64,000 nt of DNA from Paraspadella gotoi (GCA_051294375.1 CM119269.1:19567936-19631935); one strand, 5' to 3'. Counted from the first letter of the stretch, positions 34,650-46,625 are shown. Translations and numbers: made by a program. Notes: generated by a model from the letters alone, not told the origin.

Positions 34650-37100
34650 GAAAGACGTTTCGTCAAAGTTGGCGGAGTATTGAAGACTTTTGACGTAGCT
34701 GATAAACGGATGGGGGAGGGTGGGTTAAATCCTTCGGACAACCGTCCCGTTACCAGGATCGTCAATATCCAAAGTAGTAAGGGCTCATAGTAAGTGTCTA
34801 ACAGATTCCTCGAGTGAGGTCAAAAAATAAAGTTAAACGAACTTCTCGACAGATAATTAAAAGGCCAATAGAGGATAAAGTGATCTGGATAATGCAGCAA
34901 CACCTGGGTATGAGGCGAAGAACGGAAACAATAGGAGAGTGGAAAAAAAGTAGACATGGTGAGCTTAACCAGAAAGAATAAAAAAAAAAAAGAGAGAATA
35001 AAGGTAGAAAATAAGCGGAGAAAAGATACTGTTGGAGACGCATCGGAAGTCAGGAAAGGACGTAACAGGGACTTCATCAGGCAGTGGTCTTGCAAAGCAC
35101 GGGAGAGAGAAGGTCCTAGTGTCTTGCACTTCTCTGGTGGTGTAGAGGTTTGCTTGTGGTTGCTCGGTGCGTGCATTGGTCTAACTCTTCACCGGTGTTC
35201 TTATTTTTATAAGACAGAAAAAGGCCACGTGAGAGAGCAGGAATACTTCTTGTTATTTTTATGGTTCGTTAAATCCAGGTAATATGCGTTTTCTTCTCTT
35301 CTTTTTGCTCCCAGATTCCCCCGCTTCGTATTTTTGTCACTAGACTCGGTCGCGCGCTTACCGTTTCAGGATCCCTTCCCTGTGTGATGTTGTTGCCTGC
35401 TCTTAGGATTGCCTTACTGACTCACATCGATAATCGTCTACTGCGCGCGTGGCGCACCTTTCCGCATATCGTCAGTCGTAGAGTTTGAAATCAGAAGCTC
35501 TGTTACGATTTATCGTTGGTTCCCTGCTATTTCTTTTACTATCGATTCGTTAGAATACGCTATTTGTTTCAGATCCAGCAATCAAGATGAGAGAAGCATT
35601 TCTTAGGTAAGATGCTTTGATAACCGCGAATATTCTTTTTTAAGAGACTGTTACAGTACTTTTACGAAAAAATAGCTGGTGTCTGAATGTAAGAAAGGCA
35701 GCGTTTGTAGAACGAGAATAAATTTCATACATTTGACATTCCAGAATATCAATCATACAACTATTATTCATTAAGTGAGACATTTTTTTCTGATAGTAAA
35801 AAAGCATACAACGGAAAATATTTCAATTTCTTGAGATCATGTCTTATGATAAAGTAAAAGCGTTAAAGCTCATGTCACCGAAGATTTGTATGGCTGAGTA
35901 AGGCTGTGACGGAAGGGTTGTCGGATAGGGGGTGAAGAGCAAGAAACTGTCGTAGAAAGGGGCTGTGGAAGAGCAGGTCATACGAGAGATTTGCCGTTGA
36001 ATCAATTTCCCAGGTGCTTCACAGAGAGCGAATCCCATTATGGTGCAGACGAGGACGTCAGCTGTTCGAGTGCGGACGGATTGTGGTTCGGGTTGTCATC
36101 AGAGGCGAGGGATGAGAGACTAGTCGCGGGGGACTTGAAGTTGCTAAGTGGAGTTAAGGCTCAGACACACAGGATACGCGGAGAAATAAAAGTTCGATAG
36201 GAGCGAAAGAAAGGTATATATGGCAAATGGCATGGCCAAGCAGATTGCATGTCGGTAAATCTGTTTCTATATTGCTGGGTGTCCGGTTACCTTCGCACTT
36301 ATTGACCAATGAGCTGTGCGGATTGTAGAGATGGCATCGAGCCTCGCATCCTTTTCCCGTAGTTAAGTGGAGGTCCTGCTGTTTTCATAGTTTCTCTGTT
36401 CATAAATAAAAAATGGAGGATGAAGGGTCGATCAAGCGGGTTAAGGATTAGTGCAGTCCAGGGTAAAAGAGATGTCAATCGTGTGACTCGATGATGGTAG
36501 TACGTGTTGCAAAGTTGGAGCGTGCGTCGTCTTCGTACTCATCGCGACTCTGCACGGGTCTCGAAATAATCGCCATCACCTCTCGCTTCTATCTTTAGTG
36601 CTCCTCTCTAAAGGTCTGCGGCCATGATCGCTGCGTCCGCAGGTATGGCATTCAGTCGCTGATCAGGTATGTAGAGTCTCGGTGTGGCGCCCGTCGTTAG
36701 TGTAGCGCCTTCGGCAGACGCATGCGCGCGAGATCGGCCTGCTCGGCGGCCAGATGCTCTCTCACTCCTTTTCTCCTCTCTCTCTGTTAACTTAATCCAG
36801 TAATTGTACATTCTCATGTTAGCTGTTGATTGAAAGATTTGAATACGTTTGGAAAACTTAACATCAGTCTGAAAGCAGAGCACGATCCAAGGTGAATGAT
36901 CCGAATACGCGTAGGGAGCTCTTAACTCGATCAAAGTAGTCGATCTGCGGCCGTCGCATCTTTGGTACGAATCTTTTTACAAATGATCAGTATGTGTGAA
37001 TTATTAACGAACAAAAAACAAAATACCCCCTTAGGACGTAACTAGTATGCTGTCCAGGTCCATGTACTGTTGCAAGTAAATGCAACTTGTCCGAGGTTCA
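34650..37100. other. No supported gene
   Basis: Mixed composition. Several short frames on both strands (for example minus 36608-36934) are open but have neither splice sites nor stable codon bias. Single-base irregularity suggests that part of this stretch is lower-quality sequence. Confidence 0.4.
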
Positions 37101-37720
37101 TTCAACTTTCAATTCTCTCCTCATCTCGTCTCTTCCCTCTCGGATGGGCAAGCCCCGTCGTCGGTCGTCTGTCCGAGGTCCGCGGACCGTCTGGCCTCAC
37201 CCCGCGTTCGTCGGTCTCCGTTCTTCTCAGACGCGTTCACTCAGGTAGAGTCGACCAGTAGGTGCGCTCGTCTCGTCTCCTCTCTCTCAGTCTAGCTCTC
37301 TGCTCGCTCTCGTCGCTTTCTCATACTTGCTCTTTGTCCGGTAGTCTTATAGAGATTCGTGTGGTTGGATCGTTAATTGCGGTAAGTCCAGAAGGGTCTC
37401 ACGTCGGAAGTTACTGGTAATTTGTTGAATGTGCCGGTTGCACATAAAAAAATTATAGCACCATCGGCAATAACCGATTTGAAAGCCGACGGAATCGAAA
37501 TCCGATCGGTTCTTAAACTTGGTCGCAAATCAACCCGGTTCGGTCCTGCCCCGTCGGTAATCGGTCCGTCGGCTGCCGTCGGTTTATCTCCGTCGGTCCC
37601 CGCCCGTCGGTATCATCGTCGTGGGTCCGCCAGCGTCCGGGTTCCGCCTCTTTTGTTTATGTCTCGATCTGAAGGTGCGGCTTTCGCTTTTCTTTCCTCT
37701 TTTATTTAGTAAAGCAGAAT
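37101..37720 (+). promoter_or_regulatory. CpG-rich promoter-like region with CGTCGG cluster
   Basis: A local rise in CpG and GC. CGTCGG occurs five times in 60 bp (37552, 37567, 37577, 37591, 37605), and related CCGTC/GTCGG words appear at 37150-37210 and near 37925. A strong donor-like GCG|GTAAGTCC lies at 37381, which would fit a 5' untranslated exon ending there and splicing toward the gene at 38.2 kb. Direction and function are inferred from position only. Confidence 0.35.
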
Positions 37721-38078
37721 AGTAGAACATCGCCGGAAGTTATTAAACTGAGAATACTGAGTTTTAAAACCGAATTTTCACATAAAGAGCATAAAGTAAT
37801 TAACGAAGTCAAGATATCTGCTCAATATGCCTCCTTCTAGTCTATCTAATCCCTAGCTGACATGAAATTTCGACGAACTTTTTTGAGAAAATCTCGTCGT
37901 GGGCATACACCGAACGGACAATCGGCCGTCGGCACCATCAAAGGGCGCGGCCCACTGCGCTCGGATTGGCAGCAACATGCTTTGAGTGATATCAGGGCTC
38001 TGGGGCGAATGAAAAAAAAATACTACTAAAAAGCAAAAAAACAGAAAAATAGATAATTCCCAAATCCGAGTCCCTCAT

Positions 38079-38103
38079 NNNNNNNNNNNNNNNNNNNNNN
38101 NNN
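38079..38103. other. 25-N assembly gap
   Basis: Placeholder-size gap 145 bp before the next exon. It lies in the presumed intron of the downstream gene. Confidence 0.95.
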
Positions 38104-38248
38104 TAAACGGGCAAAAAAAACCTGAAGAAAATTGAAATAGAAAGACGCAGATATGCAAATCGAATCCAGAACCCTTTTCCTTTTTTTTCCTTCCTTTTTC
38201 CTTTTTTTTTCCACCGGTTTCCTTGTCCTTTTTTCGACTCAAACGCAG

Positions 38249-38473
38249 CCGGTGACGACGACGACGACGACTGACGTCGACGACAAGAATCTGGACGTCT
38301 TTTGTTCGACGCCCGGCGACCACGAATACGCCAACGCGGATCTCTGGTCGCCCGGTGGAAAAACGCGACACGGTATTGGGTTGGCAGTGCGTAAAGTGGG
38401 GCGTGGCAAAAGATGGTGTGGAGATTGGTTAGGGAGTGGTATGACATTGGGAAAGGAGTGGCAATCAGTTAGT

Positions 38474-38522
<49 letters not shown>

Positions 38523-38928
38523 AGATAGGAGAGAGAAGAGAGAGAGTAGACGAGAAAGAGATTAGGAGGAGAGAGAGATCAAACCCTATTTTCAAAATAT
38601 CTCCCCAGCTTCCCCATTTCGCCAATTCGCCAAACCACAACGAATGAGCGCCATCGAGCGTTGGTTCTACAAAATCGATTACGTCATACAAGACACGAGA
38701 ATGGACGCCGCCGACGCCGGATCGAGAGACGCGGCGCCTTTTCGCAGCTTCTGCGCCGCGGCGACGTCGTCTACGGCACGGTCTTCTTCCCCCGACGTCG
38801 TCTTCGTCCGCCTGGACATAGCCAGCGTCGTATTCGTCACGATGGCGCTGTTCGTCGTCATCTTCGCCGCTGCGTTGGCGCTGTTTTTGGCGGTGAATTG
38901 TTACTTTAGCGTCGTTGTCGGATTTTAA
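38249..38928 (+). CDS. Last two exons of a small membrane-protein gene
   Basis: Exon n-1 (38249-38390) follows a long pyrimidine tract ending AAACGCAG. It reads PVTTTTTTDVDDKNLDVFCS through ANADLWSPGGKTRHG and ends in phase 1 at C|GTAAAG. After a 218-bp intron containing a (GA)n tract, exon n (38609-38928) starts after ATCTCCCCAG in the matching phase and reads SPFRQFAKPQRMSAIERWFY onward. It has an Ala/Ser-rich middle and a C-terminal hydrophobic segment (IASVVFVTMALFVVIFAAAL and beyond, about 30 residues), then stops with a short tail. G/C third positions dominate, which is strong coding evidence. About 153 residues are visible; the N-terminus lies upstream, possibly beyond the gap. It is likely a tail-anchored or single-pass membrane protein, family unknown. 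A 247-codon minus frame across both exons and the intron is rejected as a shadow. Confidence 0.5.
38477..38575. repeat. (GA)n tract inside intron
   Basis: Interrupted GA repeat within the predicted intron 38391-38608 of the membrane-protein gene. Confidence 0.9.
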
Positions 38929-38929
38929 T

Positions 38930-40278
38930 TGGGTTGACGTGTTTCGGGTTGCTTTTGTACTGTGCAATGTGAAGTAGAGCACGAATGTAACAGTTTTCGT
39001 AACTGTTTTCGTATTGTTGACGTTGTCGTCTGTGGCATAGTTGATGGTTTATGTTTTGTTCTTGTCGGCGATAATTCTTTTTGAATTGGAGTTATTTGTT
39101 GTGCAGGGATGAGATACTAACGAGAAGTCGTCAATTTCTTTTTTAAAAGTATTGAATATTTTTTTTATGTTTATTTTTGTAGTACTACCGTTTTTTATAA
39201 CGTTTTATATCGCTTTATATCGTTTCTTCTCAATTTTTAACCATTGTAGTAGTTAAAACCTAGGTCTCGTTTCATATTAACATTTCGTATTCGCTTTTAA
39301 TTTGACTTATCACTTTTTCATCTTCCCAGTTCGCCCCCGCCGAGTTTTTCGCGTCTCACTTCGCCCCGACTCTGCGCCTCACCTCTTCGATTCTATCCAT
39401 TTTGTTTCTGTGAAGAAAAAAAGGAGTTTCGTCGAAGGCAGCAACGAGCGTCTTGGCTGAAATGAGACGAATGAACTCAATCGCTTATGCTCGACAAACA
39501 TTCCAGGCCACGATCCGCCAGTCCGATCTTTCTGCCAAATGAAAGATTTTAAAAAACATTTTTCTTTAATTTGCTAAATTTATTTCATTCCGAGAGTCGG
39601 CGAAAAGAAAGGGGGAAGAAATGAAAAGCCATTTCGAGGACAGAGCTTCACTTCGTCAGGAAACCAAACCACGCAAACAAGCCAACACATTGTATTAATG
39701 TCACAGACTGGCCAAGAACTGCCGCCATTCTCGAAAGAGGCCGCATGCTACGTATGGGATCCTGAACCGTCGAACCTCACCGAGAAGGCGGCACGTTCAA
39801 ATCACGGGTGCCACTGGGGGTACTTGGGGCGGGGGGTATCTTAGTCGGGAGGAACGTTTCGCAAAATTTTCCGCGCTTAATCGATTTTCATCTTAATTTA
39901 CCTGATTTACTTCTTCTTAATAAGATTTTTTCTTTTTCCTAAATTTCGCGTAATTCTTTATTAAGCTTCTACCCTGTCTCTTTACCCCCCCACCCGACTC
40001 AGCCCCTCTCCCTTATTTTTCTCCTCAAACTACTGGTCTCCTCTTCTTCTCCTCATTTTCCTCCGCTCGTAAATCCGTTGGCGAATGTCCTCCTACTTTC
40101 GAGAAAAGCGTCGATTCACTTTCTTAAATTCTGTTCCCCTCGAAACTCACTCGATGTTTAAATTCTGTAAGCGATCTTTATTTATATTTATTTATTTTAC
40201 TCTTGTAGACGTTTGGGCGTCTGAATATCTTCGAAACGAATCAATAAAAAAAAAAAAAAAAACTCTGCTGACATAATC
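38930..40278. other. No gene seen
   Basis: 3' flank of the membrane-protein gene, then AT-rich DNA. A short GC-richer piece (39690-39840) contains a B-box-like GTTCAAATC but no A box at a suitable distance. Poly-A run at 40245-40260. Confidence 0.45.
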
Positions 40279-40608
40279 ATGTTAGTCTTGTTAAGTCGAG
40301 GATGGACAGAGAGAGCACGAGGAGATGAGAGACACAGAGAGATCATCATGGAGCAACCAGAATATCCACCGTTCCGTACGCGAGAAGCTCGAGAGATGGA
40401 AGAGATACGACCGCGCGTGTCCTGTGCTTCCGGTCACGTCGTTACGGTCGTCTACGATGAGTTACTCCTTCTAGCCGACATCACGTTACCTATCCGTCAT
40501 CTCGTGACCTTTCAGTCATCTCCCGGATCATGCCACCTGTTTCTAATATCTGCTCTCAAACGAGGAGAGATTACTCGGGTTATTTGGCCAGCGCCGTTCT
40601 ATTTTTAG
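40279..40608 (+). CDS. ORF of 109 codons, product unknown
   Basis: Open from an ATG at 40279, with an in-frame ATG at 40348 (MEQPEYPPFRTREAREMEE). The second start gives a better protein: charged N-terminal helix, then VSCASGHVVTVVYDELLLLA, then a C-terminal part rich in hydrophobic and basic residues, stopping at 40608. Codons are mixed and not low-complexity. No splice sites are needed, but none exclude an exon. No homologue is recognised, and chance openness remains possible. Confidence 0.25.
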   Translation: MLVLLSRGWTERARGDERHREIIMEQPEYPPFRTREAREMEEIRPRVSCASGHVVTVVYDELLLLADITLPIRHLVTFQSSPGSCHLFLISALKRGEITRVIWPAPFYF

Positions 40609-40609
40609 A

Positions 40610-41467
40610 TCTTATTCGAAGAGGGGAAAGGGGGAAGAGCAAGGCGAGGGGAAGAAAGAAGGGAAATAGAAAAAAAGAAAGTGAGAATCGGGATGAGAAG
40701 AGGATTGAAGAAGTTCGGGAGATTTGCTATTAAATAGACTAGAAGACATTCCCTCAAGGAGAAAAGTTTGAAAGAAAAAAAAACCTTATTCCCAAGTTAA
40801 TATTATCAACAAAATTTGAGGAGTGAGGAGAATATAAATTATGGTACTGATTTCCACTGTGGGCCGAAAGTAGCGGAGAGAGATGCTTCCCTCACTTGGG
40901 AATAATATAGAGAGAAGAGAGACGAAAAAGGGAGAGAGGAAATGAGGGGGGGGCGGGTTCCTCAGATTCAAGGTTCATGCGAAACTTTATTAGGATAATT
41001 TGATGGGAGAAGCAAAGGTTAAAAGGAAAGGAGAGAAAAAATAAGGAAATAAAGGAAGAGAACTATGAAGAATAAGAATACAAAGTATCGGGGGAAGTAC
41101 ACAAGTAAAAAAAAAATCACGTAATTAAGATCAAATGCAGTTAAAATGTTGTTCGTTTGTTTCTATATCGATTAAATGAATTTCGAAACTAAGACAATTA
41201 ATTTAAGATCGTCCTGGAATCTTAATGGGCACGCTTTAATTTTCATTTATTTTATTTTTTTTGCAAACATGTAAAACAATTCAAATTGCTTTATATTTTA
41301 AGAAAAGAGAGAGATTAGTCAAGTAATTCTTGGAGGGTCGGTTATTCGGAACGTCAGCGTGCACTTATCTGCATGGCCAACATAGAACTGTTTTTGGCCA
41401 GGGTCGAGAATGGAAGAGAGGGAGAGAGAGAGTATAGGAGAGAGAGAAGAGAGAGAGAGAGAGCGAG

Positions 41468-41515
<48 letters not shown>

Positions 41516-42008
41516 GACAGAGAGAGAGGGGCAAGGGAAGGGTGAAGAATCGCTAAGATGGATGGAAGGCCGTTGTCTCTGTAGACATTCGTTTCCTCTT
41601 TCCTGAAAAAAATGGGATATCAGGAGGGCAAAAGTCAAGGGCAGGTCGTTAGTCCCTCTCGTGCGTCGTCGTCCTTCAGTGTTGTAGGCAGTAGGAGTAG
41701 CTTTCGTCGTATTGTCGGTCGGTTTTGCATTGTTGTATTCGTGATCTCTATCCTGGAAAGAAATCTTCTATCATAACTCTTGTAAATCGTCTTTTTACTA
41801 TTTACTTTTGCTTGCGGCATTCATCATAGTTTTTCGTTTAAATTGGAATGCTTGACAATTTTGTTATTTGTTTGTTATGTTCTGGCTAATTCACGCCGTC
41901 TTCTGCAGAAAGCTGATTTACTTCTGTGACATTGTACATGTTTTATTTTTTTATTTTTTTGAAAGGAAAGAAAACGTTTGTTTTGCGTTCAGGTTATTAT
42001 CCTATGTC
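40610..42008. other. No gene seen; (GA)n at 41410-41530
   Basis: Purine-rich stretches (40615-40720, 40880-41060) and an interrupted (GA)n tract (41410-41530). T-rich sequence leads up to the large gap. Confidence 0.5.
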
Positions 42009-42728
42009 NNNNNNNNNNNNNNNNNNNNNNNNNNNNNNNNNNNNNNNNNNNNNNNNNNNNNNNNNNNNNNNNNNNNNNNNNNNNNNNNNNNNNNNNNNNN
42101 NNNNNNNNNNNNNNNNNNNNNNNNNNNNNNNNNNNNNNNNNNNNNNNNNNNNNNNNNNNNNNNNNNNNNNNNNNNNNNNNNNNNNNNNNNNNNNNNNNNN
42201 NNNNNNNNNNNNNNNNNNNNNNNNNNNNNNNNNNNNNNNNNNNNNNNNNNNNNNNNNNNNNNNNNNNNNNNNNNNNNNNNNNNNNNNNNNNNNNNNNNNN
42301 NNNNNNNNNNNNNNNNNNNNNNNNNNNNNNNNNNNNNNNNNNNNNNNNNNNNNNNNNNNNNNNNNNNNNNNNNNNNNNNNNNNNNNNNNNNNNNNNNNNN
42401 NNNNNNNNNNNNNNNNNNNNNNNNNNNNNNNNNNNNNNNNNNNNNNNNNNNNNNNNNNNNNNNNNNNNNNNNNNNNNNNNNNNNNNNNNNNNNNNNNNNN
42501 NNNNNNNNNNNNNNNNNNNNNNNNNNNNNNNNNNNNNNNNNNNNNNNNNNNNNNNNNNNNNNNNNNNNNNNNNNNNNNNNNNNNNNNNNNNNNNNNNNNN
42601 NNNNNNNNNNNNNNNNNNNNNNNNNNNNNNNNNNNNNNNNNNNNNNNNNNNNNNNNNNNNNNNNNNNNNNNNNNNNNNNNNNNNNNNNNNNNNNNNNNNN
42701 NNNNNNNNNNNNNNNNNNNNNNNNNNNN
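42009..42728. other. 720-N assembly gap
   Basis: Largest gap in the window. The frames crossing it carry no information. Confidence 0.98.
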
Positions 42729-42776
42729 TCACAGGGAAAATCAGGCCTTATCGTTTTCGTTATCAGACCACCACGT

Positions 42777-42906
42777 CTATGATACAAAGTTAACTTTGTC
42801 ATCAAACTCATTTATTCCTTTGAACAAGAGACAAAGAGGTTCTATGATACAAAGTTATCTTTGTCATCAAACTCATTTATTCCTTTGAACAAGAGACAAA
42901 GAGGTT
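42777..42906. repeat. 65-bp direct repeat, two copies
   Basis: CTATGATACAAAGTTA starts at 42777 and again at 42842. The two 65-bp units differ at one or two positions. The pair lies 49 bp from the large gap, so it could be a mis-assembled overlap. Confidence 0.85.
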
Positions 42907-43349
42907 CTCTTCGTCTGAGGTCGAAGAAGTACTCGATTGTCACCGGGTGCTTTCGCCCCTTAAAATGTGACACGTCCTGTCAGGAATTCCGCTTCCTCGA
43001 GAAAGTCGTTATCACTCACAATTGACTAGATTGTTATTTTGCCTTGAATAGGCAGAAATTTTTCTAAGCGGATATTTTCATGGCCGCAATCTTTGTCTAA
43101 TATTATTTCTCAACTAACAAGGTGAATTTTTATATTTTTTTTTAAAGGAAGAAAAAAAAACGAATTGGCTTCTTTCATACTATCGCTACTTTTTTAGTCG
43201 CTTTACAAATTATTCCAAACTACAAATTTACCTTTTTTAAACTAATTCTGTCATCCCGAAATCACCCTTTGTGAACAATATCTATCTCGATGGCCGATAT
43301 CCTATTTGTTGTATTTTTAAATATTCGAAGGAGAAATATTATACATAAC

Positions 43350-43392
43350 CCTTAAATATTATATTATATTATATTATATTATATTATATTTA
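43350..43392. repeat. (ATATT)n pentanucleotide repeat
   Basis: Seven or so ATATT units in AT-rich DNA. The flanks (42910-44040) show no gene. A CpG-containing patch at 43560-43700 has short frames only. Confidence 0.9.
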
Positions 43393-44040
43393 ACCCTCAA
43401 ACCAAAATCCATCTTCTGTTCTAAATCCAAATTTCAAATGCATCTTTGTCATTCTTTAATCCTCTTCCCACCCCCACCCTGAAAAAAAAAAAGAAATAAT
43501 ACAAAATCGCGACCCACAACAAAAAAATACTCCTCCCCCCCTACGACCCCCTACTATGAATCCGTCTGAAATGGCGCCGTTCACAAAGCCTTCTCACACT
43601 ACCCTCCTTTAACGTTCACGAAGATGACGCCGCTAAGGCGATGAATCATCACCGACGTCGCGTACCTGCGATGGCGCGGAACGATAGGCGCTCATTTTCA
43701 TTTTATCGCCACTTCGTTCCCGTTTTATCACCAATTTCTTATCGTTTTATCAATACTCGATCTTGTTATACCGTTAAAACTTGAAACGTTTTTACCCTTT
43801 CTTCTACAAATTTAAATTTCAATACAACTTGTGTTGTATCAAACAAATAACCAAACGACCAACCTTCAGACCGACCGACCGACTTACCGACAAACTTACG
43901 TAGAAACAAGTGAACTGGCAATTCACTAATTGATCCAACGAGTTATCGAACCGAAACTAAAAAAGACCTTGAGCTTCACGATGATAATCATTGTACAGTA
44001 ACTAAGATTTAACGAAAAAATTGTTACGTTAAACTTATAG

Positions 44041-44380
44041 ATGAAATCGTTGGAATTCGTCGTCTTCGTCGTCGTCATCGTCGCAATTTCTGTGGCGCCG
44101 CTCGACGGAAAATCCTTTGCTAAGGTTCGCGCTTTAATTTATCTATTAAAATCGATTTCGCATTTAAAAATTGATTTGGACTTTCAAAATTTATTTGTAC
44201 AATTATGAATTATTTTTACTAGTATTTTTTAAATTGTTTATTAAACAATGTTTAAGTTCTTTTTTCATTTTTTCAGGTGGAATGAAATGGAAAGGGACAG
44301 ATCGGACTCTGCTCGGGAGTGGGAAACGTTCTTTTGGTAACGATTATTAAAGGAAATTAAACGTCTCTCTCTCTCTCTCC

Positions 44381-44412
<32 letters not shown>

Positions 44413-44912
44413 GTCTCTCTTCTCTCTTTGCGTGTATTTATATTAAGCGTATTCACTTATTAATTCAGTCACATAGAATAACAAAGACAGTTTGGATCCC
44501 CTTTGGGAGGTGGGAACATTCTCCTTGGTTGTGGTGAGTGATTTATTCTTTTCTCTCTCTGCTCTCTCTCTCTCTCTCTTCTCGTCTTCCTCATCGTTCT
44601 CTCGTCGTCTCTCTCTCTCTCATATATGAATTTACAAATCTCTTCCAGCGTGAAAATTTTCGGCGAGTCCGACTCGACGATCCCAATGGAGTTGGAATTA
44701 ATCTTGGAAAGAGGGTAAGAAGATTTCATCCGCTTGTGCTCCTTTTACTCCGAACTAATAAAACTGGTTTTTAAAACTTGTATACAAACTGAGAATAATA
44801 GAACTTAAATAAAGAACGTCATTATAAAATTTTCATTATACAATTGATTTTCAGTTTCCGCAGTTCGATCGCATTCAACGAAAACTTCCCTAAAGGCAAC
44901 GCTGGCTTCTAA
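44041..44912 (+). CDS. Candidate secreted peptide precursor, three exons
   Basis: Exon 1 (44041-44124) encodes 28 residues starting MKSLEFVVFVVVIVAISVA, a clear signal peptide, then PLDGKSFAK, with a phase-0 donor AAG|GTTCGC. Exon 44649-44714, between CTCTTCCAG and AGG|GTAAGA, reads RENFRRVRLDDPNGVGINLG then KR in phase 0. The exon from 44855 after GATTTTCAG reads FPQFDRIQRKLP and stops at 44893. Joined, the 62-residue product has dibasic sites at 28-29 and 49-50, and Gly48 before the second, the layout of an amidated neuropeptide or hormone precursor. In another frame the last two exons read VKIFGESDSTIPMELELI and end at 44912. Two splice-flanked pieces between (44277-44336, 44491-44533) do not fit the phase. 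No known peptide is recognised. Confidence 0.4.
44363..44622. repeat. (CT)n tracts inside intron
   Basis: Interrupted CT repeats at 44363-44430 and 44553-44622, within the predicted first intron of the peptide gene. Confidence 0.9.
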
Positions 44913-44929
44913 GCACTATTCGGAAGAAT

Positions 44930-46055
44930 AACAAGAATTTTAAAAATTATTGTTAACCTCAAAGTTAACAACATTGCGGTAAACCTTAAAATTAAATTTC
45001 GGACTTTTCGTTATGGTTTTGTTTATTATTTTTCTCTTTTTAAAATTCCAGGTGGAAAAAAAAAGTAGTTTACGAATATGTACTGTTCACTTGATCCATT
45101 TCATTCACATTATTCGTATGAACAGTGAACAACTTGCAGTGTCAATGCTGCATTCATCCGAATCCTTTCGGGGCCATTTTGCCCAGAATTTGCCAAACGC
45201 GGATCAGGTTAAATGGATTTTATGCAGATGCGATGTTTTGCTGGTTGTTGTTGTTGTTGTCCTTTGTTCTCGCTCGGCTCAGTAAGGATCGCCTCGCTGT
45301 TTTCAAAGTCAAGTTGACGATCGGCGATGAGACGAATGAACAGCGGATTTTGTAATTCGTAAAAAAAAGGGAAAAAAAGAAGGAAGAATATCGGAAACAT
45401 TTTTTATTCGATCAAAAAAAATGAAAAGAAACTCAGAGATAAGTCAAATTTTGTAATGATATATAGCAAGGAGAATGGAATTTGGTAACGATTTTGCTAA
45501 CCTTAACTTTAACGCCACCGACCGCACCTCGCTCGCCCTATTATGTAGAAATCAAGACCTGAGACAGGGGAATGCGTATGTCGTCGTCGGTCGTCGTCAT
45601 CTCTTCGTCGTCGGCGGCGAAAGTTTGGTTGTTTCCGCAATTTAATGAAAACCAGTTTTTTTGTTCCTCTTTTTTTTCTGCAATAAAAAAAATTTTGAAA
45701 GAAAAACGAACGAAAAGCGAATTTAGGAGAGAAAATGGAATCGAGATGACAAGAAGATGACACTGACTGACGGAGAAACGTCGATGGCTGACATGAGGGA
45801 GGAATAGGTAAGCTACAAGAGAGTAAAGACAATGCGAAAGCGAAAAATCATTAACGTTGAAGAGTATAAGTAAAAAGGCAAGTACGAATAGTAAGGTATT
45901 TTTAAAGAATGCAGATGAATATGGAATTAATTTTTTCTAACTTATGTTATTTAATCTTCAATACTATAATGAAATCAGTTAGGCAGCTTTACTCAGGCGT
46001 CGAATGGGTACATAAAGCATAGTAAAAAATTATTATTTAACTTTTTGATTAATTA
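44930..46055. other. No supported gene
   Basis: Acceptor-like sites at 45051 and 45150 lead into short frames (one Cys-rich: CQCCIHPNPFGAILPR, the other frame MNSEQLAVSMLHSSESF), with a donor-like CAG|GTTAAA at about 45208. They might be further exons of the preceding gene, but phase and frame are undecided. A TCG-rich stretch lies at 45575-45625. Confidence 0.35.
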
Positions 46056-46059
46056 ATTT

Positions 46060-46625
46060 AATTAAAATTATAAAAGTGAGGAACCGAACAACCATTATAA
46101 TCTAATGAACAATTTCTGTATGAAAATGTATTTAAATTTTACAATTGCTCGGCTAGGCTTATTTATACATAGTACTAATCAATAAATGGTAAAAATTTCA
46201 AAAATAAGTTTTTGTAAGATTTTTTTTTGCTGATTTAGATTCATCATGAAAACTTGATGATTAAGAAAAATATAGACTCTTTTTTAAAATTGATGTCATT
46301 AAATGGTCAAATATGCAAGCAGAAAAACCTATATTTTAGCTAAATTTTAGCATGTTAAATATAGTTTTTTATAATGTTTTAACGGCTACTTAATGAAAAG
46401 AATTTTTAAATGAATTATATTTACTTTTATCAACTTTTGACACGAAATTCAAAATCTGCAATCAAAAATTGAAGAAAAGCCTATTGTTGAAATTTTTGAT
46501 TTTATAAGGATGGTACTATATATAAATATAGCCTTACTGCGAAAATAAAACTATAATTTTTTTTTTTACAAACATGTTACTAAAATATAAGAATGTTTCA
46601 TGATTGATTTTAGATTTTTCGTAAC
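46060..46625. mobile_element. AT-rich dispersed element, copy 2
   Basis: Aligns by eye with 29620-30265 (roughly three quarters identical), including GGATGGTACTATATATAAAT and the inner inverted pair around 46287 and 46388. The end of this copy overlaps the start of the duplicated region. Confidence 0.65.

Noticed and set aside
36608-36990. Minus frame with AYSDHSPWIVLCF, resembling the SDH motif of LINE endonucleases
   Set aside because: Only one short motif matches; no other endonuclease or reverse-transcriptase block is found on either side.
38239-38982. 247-codon minus-strand frame
   Set aside because: It spans two + strand exons with matching splice phases and a GA-tract intron. Codon bias and splice sites favour the + strand.
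41868-42888. ORFs of up to 320 codons
   Set aside because: Most of their length is the 720-N gap.
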